Positions 57,474 to 64,000 of a DNA stretch of 64,000 nucleotides are shown here, piece by piece. Below the pieces are notes generated by a model that searched no databases, was not told the origin of the DNA, and worked only from the letters and a program-made list of their open reading frames with translations. The translations under genes and the position numbers were made by a program. The stretch's first letter is position 1, and each line of letters begins with the position of its first letter. Location: NCBI RefSeq assembly GCF_900109265.1, contig NZ_FNZM01000006.1:310001-374000 (forward strand). Direction: 5' to 3'. The stretch is from Paraburkholderia tropica (lineage in GTDB: Bacteria; Pseudomonadota; Gammaproteobacteria; Burkholderiales; Burkholderiaceae).

Positions 57474-60400
57474 ACGCCCTCGCGAAAGCGCCGCGCGCCG
57501 GCGCCGGCTCGCGCGCGCGTCGGTGCGCGCCGCGGCTGTCGGCCCGCATCGCCTCGATGCTCGCGCTGCTGATCGCCGCATCGCCGCTGGCCGCGCGCGC
57601 GCAGAGCGCGCCGATCGTGCAAAACGCCCAGAACACGCGCCAGCCCGCCGCGAACGCCGCCGCACCCGCCGCCCAGGCCGCGCAACTGCTCTCGGCAGCG
57701 CGCATGTGGATGGCGAAGAACCGTCCCGACGTCGCGCGCGGTCTCGTGCAGAAGGCGCTGCTGTTCGATCCGCAGCAGCCCGACTCGCTCGCGCTGATGG
57801 GCGAGATCGAACTGCGCTCGAACCACACGGCCGAAGCCGCCAAACTGCTCGCGCAACTGAAGAAAGTCGCGCCGAACGCGCCCGCGACCCAGGAGCTGTC
57901 CGACGCCTACCGCGTCGCGACCAGCGACAAGAACGAACTCGCGCAGATCCGCCTGCTTTCCAGCGCGGGCAAGTCCGACGAAGCCGCCGCGCGCATGAAG
58001 AAGCTGTTCCCGGGCGGTGCGCCGCGCGGCGACCTCGCGCGCGACTATTACCGTATCGTCGCGGGCACGGACGCGGGCCGCGTGCAGGTCATCGACGAAC
58101 TGCGCGCGCGTCTGAAGCGCAATCCGAACGACACCGACGCCGCGCTGATTCTCGGCGACATGCTGACCGACCGCGCCAGCACGCGCATGGAAGGGCTGAA
58201 TCTGCTGTACACCGTCTATCAGCGTCAGGACGGCAATCGCGCCGACGCGCTGGAGCGCTGGCGCCGCGCGCTCGGCAGCGCGGGACGCGACGATCCGGCC
58301 TATTACGTCTGGTATCTGCGCTATCTGCAGGAAGTCCCCGACGACACCGACGCGCAGCAAACCGTCGCCGACCTCGCGAAGAAGCTCGGGCCGAAGGCCG
58401 TCGCGCAGGCCAATGCGGCGGCGGCGAACGGCAAGCCCTACAACGTGGCGTCGAGCGGCACCGGCTCGTCAGGTTCGGCGCGCTCGTCGGCTTCATCGGG
58501 TACGTCGCGCGTGCGCGTGGCCGGTCCCGGCGCGCGCGCCCGCAACCAGGGTCTCGCGCAACTGGCGCGCGGCGATCTCAAGGATGCCGAAGCGTCGCTG
58601 CAAACCGCCCAGCGCGCGAGCCCGAACGACGGCGAGACGATCGGCGCGCTCGGCCTCGTGCGTCTGCGAGAAGGCCGTCAGGACGAGGCGCGCGCCCTGT
58701 TCGCGCGCGCCATCAAGCTCGATCCCGACAACGCCGGCAAGTGGCGCAGTCTCGAACACACGGCGGCCATCTGGGGCACCATCGGCCGCGCCCGCGACGC
58801 CAACGCGCAAGGCAAGCCCGAGCAGGGCGAAGCGCTCGCGCGCGAGGCGCTCAAGCTCGATCCGGGCAACGCCACGGCCACGCGCCTGCTCGCCGACTCG
58901 CTGATGGCGCAGAAGAAGTGGAGCGAGGCCGAGGCCGTGCTGCGTCCGCTCGTGACGGCGAAGGAGCCCGATCTCGACGCGCTGCGCAGCCTCGTCACCG
59001 TGCTGCGCGAAACCCATCGCGACAACGAGATCGGTCCGCTGATCACCGCGACGGCGCCGCGCCTGTCGGGCTCCGAAGCGGAACTGAAACATCTGCACGC
59101 CGAACTGCTGGCGATCCAGGCCGACCAGCTGCTCGCCGAAAACCGCAAGAGCCCGGCCATCGCCAAGCTCGAAGACGCCGTGCGCCTCACGCCCGACGAC
59201 GCCTGGACGCGCTTCACGCTCGCGCGCCAGTATCGCGACCTGAATCTGCCCGCGCTCGGCCGTCAGGTGATGGAGGACGGCCTGAAGGCCTCGCAGGCGT
59301 CCGACATGCGTTACGCGACGGCGCTGTATCTGAATTCCGTCGACGACATCGACGCCGCCGCCGCGCAGCTCGACGCCGTGCCGGCCGCCGAACGCAGCGA
59401 CGGCATGCGCGAGCTGATGGGCAATCTCGCCGCGCAGAAGAAGCTCGCGCAGGCCCGCCAGCTGATCGCGCAAGGCAAGGAAGACGAGGCGCGCGCGCTG
59501 CTCGACTCAGCCGCCGCGGACGCCAGTGCGGCCAACGATCCGCAGATGCTCGCCTCGGTGGGCCGCGAGTGGATCGCGCTCGGCGAAACCGACAAGGGGC
59601 TCAAGCTCGTGCAGGACTGGCTCGCCGCGCATCCGTCCGACGACGGCGCGAACGGCGCGCGCGTGCGCTACGGCGAACTGCTCGGCGCCGCCAACCGCGA
59701 CGACGACTGGTCGAAGTTGATCGACGCCACACGCGCGCAGCCGGGCCTGACCGACGAACAGCGCGCCGATCTCGACGACCAGGAACTACGTCTGGCCGTG
59801 CGCGCGACCGACCGTCAGATCGACAACGGCGACTTCCGCAGCGCGCAGCGCACGCTCGACGCGGTGCCGTCGCGCCTGAAGTCGAACCGCCGCTGGCTGC
59901 TCGAGGAAGCCGATCTGCTCGAAGCGAAGGGCGACTACAAGGGCGCGCTGGCGGCGGCGCAGAAGGTGCTCGCGGCCAATCCGGACGACGCCGACGCGCG
60001 CCTGACCGTGGCGCGTCTGTACGAGCGCATGGGCCGCGACCGCGAAGCCACGCAACTGGTGCGCGACGTGCTCGCCGACACGCCCGAGGACGACGTGGAC
60101 ACGCGCCTCGCGATCGCGCGGCGCTTCACGGCGCAAGGGCGCAACCAGGAAGCGCAGGACGTGATCGCTCCGCTGCGCGAGCGCTATCCGGACCGCTCGG
60201 ACGTGACGATCCAGGCGGGCCGCGTGGCGCAGTCGCGCGGCGATTACAACGATGCCGCCAGCCTCTATCGCAGCTCGCTCGTGCAGGAACAGGCGGAAGG
60301 CGAACAGGCCGGTCCGGACGGTCTGACCTCGGGCGCGCGTGCGCTGCAAGGTCTCGACGACCGCCGTCAGGGGCAGATCGCGACCGAGTGGTATCAGTCG

Positions 60401-61489
60401 AATCTGTCGGGCGACCCGGGCATCTCGGAGCTGCACGCCACCGAAGTGCCGCTCTACGTGCGGATTCCGAACGGTTATTCGGGCCATTATTTCTTCCACG
60501 CCGACACGGTCTACCTGAACGCGGGCACGCTGCCCGCGGGCAGCGAAGGCGTGTACGACTACGGCAAGTCGCCCGCGCTCAGCAACGCGAACGTGCCCGC
60601 CATCAACGAGACCGCCACCGGCGTGGCGCTCGCGGCGGGCTACGAATTCAGCGGCGCGAATACGAGCTGGCGCGCCGACATCGGCAGCACGCCGATCGGC
60701 TTCCCGATCTCGAGCGTGCTGGGCGGCCTGCTGTATCGCTACGACTTCCAGCATGCGTCGGTGTCGGTGGACCTCTCGCGGCGCGCCATGACGAGCAGCC
60801 TCGTGTCCTACGCGGGCGGACGCGATCCGATCACCGGCGAAACCTGGGGCGGTGTGGTCCGCAACGGCCTGACCGTGCGCGGCGCGCACGACTTCGGGCC
60901 GGGCACGCTGTTCACGAGCCTCGGCTTCGGCCTGCTGACCGGCACCAACGTGCCGACCAACCAGGAATTCAAGGTGCGCAGCGGCTACGACTGGACGGTC
61001 TGGCGGCGGCCCGACCAGTCGGTGTCGAGCGGCCTGACGATCAACTACTGGAAGTATTCGAAGAACGAGCACTTCTACACCTTCGGCAACGGTGGCTATT
61101 ACAGCCCGCAGAGTTATCTGTCGTTCAGCCTGCCGCTCGACTGGACCGGACGCTGGGGCAAGCTTTCGTGGGAAATCGACGGCTCGGTGGGCGTGTCGTT
61201 CACCAACGAAGACCGCTCGCCCTATTTCCCGACGCGCCCCGATCTGCAGGCGCTCGCGGGCGATCCGTTCTTCGGCGGCGGCTCGGGCGGCGGCTTCAGC
61301 TACACGGCGGAAGCCGCGCTCGAATACCGCGTGACGCCGCACTTCGTGGTGGGCGGCCGTTTCCGGCTTGACCGCTCGCGCGACTACGCGCCGAACGTGG
61401 GCCTGGTGTACCTGCGCTATTTCTTCTCGCCGCAGCATGGCCCGGTGCCTTACCCGCCGACGCCTGTCAGGCCATACTCGGAATATTGA
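57470..61489 (+). CDS. bcsC: Cellulose synthase outer-membrane export protein BcsC
   Basis: The 1339-residue protein has a signal peptide (SMLALLIAASPLAARAQS) and about 18-19 TPR repeats in the periplasm (residues about 60-960, for example DPQQPDSLALMGEIELRSNH). A C-terminal BCSC_C outer-membrane beta-barrel starts near DPGISELHATEVPLYVRIPN. It carries the glucan across periplasm and outer membrane. Ser/Gly-rich linkers (SSGTGSSGSARSSASSGT near 325-345) separate two TPR arrays. The ATG at 57470 overlaps the bcsZ stop. Confidence 0.92.
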   Translation: MNALAKAPRAGAGSRARRCAPRLSARIASMLALLIAASPLAARAQSAPIVQNAQNTRQPAANAAAPAAQAAQLLSAARMWMAKNRPDVARGLVQKALLFDPQQPDSLALMGEIELRSNHTAEAAKLLAQLKKVAPNAPATQELSDAYRVATSDKNELAQIRLLSSAGKSDEAAARMKKLFPGGAPRGDLARDYYRIVAGTDAGRVQVIDELRARLKRNPNDTDAALILGDMLTDRASTRMEGLNLLYTVYQRQDGNRADALERWRRALGSAGRDDPAYYVWYLRYLQEVPDDTDAQQTVADLAKKLGPKAVAQANAAAANGKPYNVASSGTGSSGSARSSASSGTSRVRVAGPGARARNQGLAQLARGDLKDAEASLQTAQRASPNDGETIGALGLVRLREGRQDEARALFARAIKLDPDNAGKWRSLEHTAAIWGTIGRARDANAQGKPEQGEALAREALKLDPGNATATRLLADSLMAQKKWSEAEAVLRPLVTAKEPDLDALRSLVTVLRETHRDNEIGPLITATAPRLSGSEAELKHLHAELLAIQADQLLAENRKSPAIAKLEDAVRLTPDDAWTRFTLARQYRDLNLPALGRQVMEDGLKASQASDMRYATALYLNSVDDIDAAAAQLDAVPAAERSDGMRELMGNLAAQKKLAQARQLIAQGKEDEARALLDSAAADASAANDPQMLASVGREWIALGETDKGLKLVQDWLAAHPSDDGANGARVRYGELLGAANRDDDWSKLIDATRAQPGLTDEQRADLDDQELRLAVRATDRQIDNGDFRSAQRTLDAVPSRLKSNRRWLLEEADLLEAKGDYKGALAAAQKVLAANPDDADARLTVARLYERMGRDREATQLVRDVLADTPEDDVDTRLAIARRFTAQGRNQEAQDVIAPLRERYPDRSDVTIQAGRVAQSRGDYNDAASLYRSSLVQEQAEGEQAGPDGLTSGARALQGLDDRRQGQIATEWYQSNLSGDPGISELHATEVPLYVRIPNGYSGHYFFHADTVYLNAGTLPAGSEGVYDYGKSPALSNANVPAINETATGVALAAGYEFSGANTSWRADIGSTPIGFPISSVLGGLLYRYDFQHASVSVDLSRRAMTSSLVSYAGGRDPITGETWGGVVRNGLTVRGAHDFGPGTLFTSLGFGLLTGTNVPTNQEFKVRSGYDWTVWRRPDQSVSSGLTINYWKYSKNEHFYTFGNGGYYSPQSYLSFSLPLDWTGRWGKLSWEIDGSVGVSFTNEDRSPYFPTRPDLQALAGDPFFGGGSGGGFSYTAEAALEYRVTPHFVVGGRFRLDRSRDYAPNVGLVYLRYFFSPQHGPVPYPPTPVRPYSEY

Positions 61490-61547
61490 GGCATCGTATG
61501 AAGACTTCGACCCGAACCGTCATCGCCTCCGCGAACCGGGCGACCCG

Positions 61548-63422
61548 ATGAACGAGCCTATCCGCGCTCCCCAAAGCCCGGCCGCCGATGCGCGCGCGCC
61601 GCGCCAATCGCTGCTCGCGCGCCTGTCGCAGCGCGAGCCGCTGGCGATCGACGGCCTGCCGCCCGCGCTCGCCGCGCTCGGCTCGGGCCAGGTGCACATC
61701 GTCTATGCGAACGCCTCGCCCGCGCGCGACGCGCTGTTCTGGGAAACCGCCGCCGCCGCGCTCGAAGGTCCGGCCACGGTGCTCTCCACGCGCGACGGCG
61801 CGAGCATCGCGGCCATGCTGCGCGAGCGCGGCATCGACATCGACCGGCCCGGCTCGACGCATCACTGGGCCAACGTCTGCTCGCTCGCGCCGCTCGAAGG
61901 CCGCGACGGCGCGCAGGTGCTGATCGAGGCGCTCGACGCGCTCGCCAACCAGTGCGCCGCGCCCGCGAGCCAGTTCTATCTCGAAGGCGCCGAAGCCTTC
62001 TTCGACTGGCACGACGCCGCGTCGCTCGCGCGCCAGGGCGCGCTGCTCGCGAGCTGGTGCGCGCAGCATCGTTACGGCGTGCTGCTGCTGGCCGAACCGC
62101 CGGGTCTCGGCGACGACAACGCGCATCCCGAGCTGACCGCCTTCCAGGCGCGCTTCGCGGGCGCGGCGCAACTGCTGCAAACGCAGGGCCAGTTCCATTG
62201 GGAAGTGGCGTTCTGGCGCTCCGAAGACGCCGTGCTCGGCAGCCAGTCGCTGCCGCTGCGTTTTTCGGCGCTCGATCACCGTCTGACCGTGGACGGCGGC
62301 ACCTTCGCGCAGACGGCGACCGAAGTGGGCCTGCTCGCGCCCGACGAAGGCCGCGTGATCGTTTCGCGCGACGCCGTGATCAACGAGCGCGTGCTGCCGC
62401 CCGCCTGGCAGGTCGTCGACGACAACGAAGCGGCGCTCGGCGCCTCGCGCACCGCCGTCGCCGCAACGGTGATCCTCGACTTCGGCACGAGCCGCCAGCT
62501 CGAATCGCTCGCGGAACAGGTCCACACGCTTCGGCTGCAATGCGGCAACGCGCTCAAGATCATCGTGCGCGAGGAAGCGGTGGCGATGCGCTACGAGTCG
62601 CTCATGCTCAATCTGGGCGCGAACCGCGTGATCGCGCGTCACACCACGCTCTCGCAGGTGGAAGCGATCGTCGACAGTCTGCAGGGGCAGGTGTATTCGC
62701 GTCCGGTGCCCGCCGACTATCGCCAGGCGCTCGCGGGCGTCATGCACGGCGAGGAAAGCGGCTACGTGGGCGCGGCGCATTTCGTCGAGCTGGTGCGCGC
62801 GGCCGTCGAACGCAGCCGCGTGATCCAGTTGCCGAGCGTGCTGATCCGGCTCGCGCTGATGCCCGAGGTCGCGCACGTCGACGCGCTCAAGGCGTGTCAG
62901 TTGCGCCGCGCGGGCGACATCGCGACCGCCGCCGGCGACAGCCTGTACGTGTTCTTCTTCGCCTGCCGCCTCGGCGACGCCGACGCGGTGCTGCAGCGCG
63001 TGTTCAAGAATCCGCTCGCGGAGCTGTTCCAGGGCGAGCAGCGCTGCGGCGATCCGAATTCGATCGGCGCGCTGCTCGAAACGCTCGAAGACGAAATCGA
63101 CGCGCAGACGCCGCCCGATTATTCCGGCTGGCTCGCGATTCACGCGCCGCAAACGCCGCGCGGGGCCGCGTCGGCGCCGAGCGCTGCGGCGGCGGCGGCC
63201 GGGACTTCCGCGAACGATGTGACAACCGCAGCGACAACCGCAGCGGCCGCCGCCTCGCCCGCTCCCGCGCCTCAGGCCGTGCAGGACCCCGATCTGCTGC
63301 CCGCGCTGCCCGTGCTCGACGACGCGCCGCCCGCCGCCACCGCCGAGGGCGCGCCGCGGGCGAAAGCCACGCGCGCCGAACCGCGCCGCGCCGCGCTGCC
63401 GCTCAAAGCCCAGGACCGCTAA
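61548..63422 (+). CDS. bcsE: Cellulose biosynthesis c-di-GMP-binding protein BcsE
   Basis: The 624-residue cytoplasmic protein has an N-terminal degenerate receiver/NTPase-like part and the GIL domain. The likely c-di-GMP motif is LRRAGDIATAAGDSLYVFFF, with RAGD and, further on, RLGD (RxxD type). BcsE binds c-di-GMP and boosts cellulose synthase output, interacting with BcsF and BcsQ. A low-complexity Ala/Thr tail (about 545-624) makes it longer than E. coli BcsE (523 aa). The start at 61548 is 58 bp after bcsC. Confidence 0.87.
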   Translation: MNEPIRAPQSPAADARAPRQSLLARLSQREPLAIDGLPPALAALGSGQVHIVYANASPARDALFWETAAAALEGPATVLSTRDGASIAAMLRERGIDIDRPGSTHHWANVCSLAPLEGRDGAQVLIEALDALANQCAAPASQFYLEGAEAFFDWHDAASLARQGALLASWCAQHRYGVLLLAEPPGLGDDNAHPELTAFQARFAGAAQLLQTQGQFHWEVAFWRSEDAVLGSQSLPLRFSALDHRLTVDGGTFAQTATEVGLLAPDEGRVIVSRDAVINERVLPPAWQVVDDNEAALGASRTAVAATVILDFGTSRQLESLAEQVHTLRLQCGNALKIIVREEAVAMRYESLMLNLGANRVIARHTTLSQVEAIVDSLQGQVYSRPVPADYRQALAGVMHGEESGYVGAAHFVELVRAAVERSRVIQLPSVLIRLALMPEVAHVDALKACQLRRAGDIATAAGDSLYVFFFACRLGDADAVLQRVFKNPLAELFQGEQRCGDPNSIGALLETLEDEIDAQTPPDYSGWLAIHAPQTPRGAASAPSAAAAAAGTSANDVTTAATTAAAAASPAPAPQAVQDPDLLPALPVLDDAPPAATAEGAPRAKATRAEPRRAALPLKAQDR

Positions 63423-63426
63423 CGCC

Positions 63427-63729
63427 ATGGATATTTTCTTCGGTTACTTCGTCTGGGGGCTGATCCTCGCCGCACCGCTCTGGTGGCTCGCGTGGCGTCT
63501 GCGTCTCGGACGCTTCGTGCCCGACTGGGCCAAACCGGCGCGTCAGCGCCCGCTCGAACTGCCGCCGCAACTGGGTGCGCTCGTGATCCGCGGCAAGCGC
63601 CGCAAGGAAGTCGCGATGCGCCGTCCGTCGGCCGTGCCGGCGTCCGCCGCTTCGTCTACCAAGTCTGTCACGCCGGCTGTGTCCACCAGCTCCGGCCCCT
63701 CCGCTCCGCTCGCGGAGCCGCGCTCATGA
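63427..63729 (+). CDS. bcsF: Cellulose biosynthesis membrane peptide BcsF
   Basis: The 100-residue protein has one N-terminal membrane helix (YFVWGLILAAPLWWLAWRL) followed by a basic, Pro-rich cytoplasmic tail (PDWAKPARQRPLELPPQ; GKRRKEVAMRRPSA). This matches BcsF, which anchors BcsE at the inner membrane; it is longer than E. coli BcsF (63 aa) because of a Ser/Ala tail. It lies between bcsE and bcsQ; its stop overlaps the bcsQ start (ATGA). Confidence 0.8.
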   Translation: MDIFFGYFVWGLILAAPLWWLAWRLRLGRFVPDWAKPARQRPLELPPQLGALVIRGKRRKEVAMRRPSAVPASAASSTKSVTPAVSTSSGPSAPLAEPRS

Positions 63730-64000
63730 AGACCGTCGCCATCGTTTCCTCCGTCGGCGGCGTGGGCCGCACGACCTTCACCGCCGCGCTCGCGAGCCTG
63801 CTCGCGTCGCGCTCGCACCCCGTGCTCGCCGTCGAATGCGATCCGCGCAACGTGCTGGGCCTGCACTTCGGCCTGCGCGAGAGCGCGCGCGAAGGACTCG
63901 TCACGCATCTGCACGACGCGAGCGCGTCGGGCGACACGTGGGCGCGCGCCGCGCTGCAAAGCGACGACCAGGTGCTCGTGCTGCCGTGGGGCAGCGCGCC
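63726..64000 (+). CDS. bcsQ: BcsQ, ParA/MinD-like ATPase of the cellulose system (3' truncated by window edge)
   Basis: The first 91 residues are visible. The deviant Walker A reads VSSVGGVGRTTFTAAL, with Arg where ParA/MinD proteins have the catalytic Lys (GGVGKT), and without the usual signature Lys before GG. E. coli BcsQ is also altered here (GGVGTTT). The second motif, VLAVECDPRNVLGLHFGL, follows. BcsQ helps localise the synthase and contacts BcsE. bcsA probably follows outside the window. Confidence 0.88.
   Translation, partial: MKTVAIVSSVGGVGRTTFTAALASLLASRSHPVLAVECDPRNVLGLHFGLRESAREGLVTHLHDASASGDTWARAALQSDDQVLVLPWGSA

Noticed and set aside
57523..61371. 1282-residue ORF in another plus-strand frame within bcsC
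   Set aside because: Arg/Ala-rich frame-shifted reading of bcsC; stop codons are rare in this composition. No signal or domain.

Overview
The window is GC-rich, densely coding DNA with strong GC3 bias. Family resemblances throughout (YaiI, a second infA beside a cold-shock gene, Gram-negative porins, ptrR-sad, a Burkholderia-type bcs operon) point to a chromosome of a Burkholderia sensu lato species, most likely Paraburkholderia or a close relative. This is judged from protein similarity by eye, not from a database search. No rRNA, tRNA, CRISPR array or insertion sequence was found.

Left part (1-22 kb): the end of a flotillin-like gene, a VOC protein, a tyrosine recombinase, two MFS transporters around a LysR regulator, then a divergent cysteinyl-tRNA synthetase. 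That synthetase gene is preceded by an unannotated 25-codon leader peptide with tandem Cys codons and a terminator, which is a classical attenuator layout. Next come a DUF1328 membrane peptide, an FtsH-like protease, a MarR/isochorismatase/membrane-protein operon, a chemoreceptor, cspA and an infA paralogue, yaiI, a Pro-rich peptide overlapped antisense by the tail of a PtrR-like LysR, sad, a small winged-helix-like protein, an AI-2E family protein and a lone MlaC-like protein.

Middle part (23-38 kb): an RsbR-RsbS-RsbT stressosome module runs into an RsbT-like/PP2C fusion, a histidine kinase with an N-terminal RsbT-like ATPase domain, and a REC-kinase-REC hybrid protein. No sigma factor or DNA-binding output is encoded with it. 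It is followed by an HPP-CBS membrane protein, a MarR regulator and a ClC-CBS channel; near-identical palindromes precede the HPP and MarR genes. Then comes a nasT-nasS pair behind a near-perfect sigma-54 promoter with an NtrC-like site, followed by an ABM monooxygenase, an LhgO-like oxidase, and a siderophore-interacting protein translationally coupled to a Fur-like regulator.

Right part (39-64 kb): an aromatic-acid module (porin, AAHS-type transporter, ligA, ligB, GntR and double-HTH LysR regulators, a DUF1932 dehydrogenase and a 4-oxalomesaconate tautomerase) holds only some steps of the protocatechuate 4,5-cleavage or gallate route. A Fur-box-preceded TonB receptor, an O-methyltransferase and a TetR regulator follow. 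After a 1.15-kb gap, the cellulose operon bcsB-bcsZ-bcsC-bcsE-bcsF-bcsQ runs off the right edge; bcsA is presumably just beyond.
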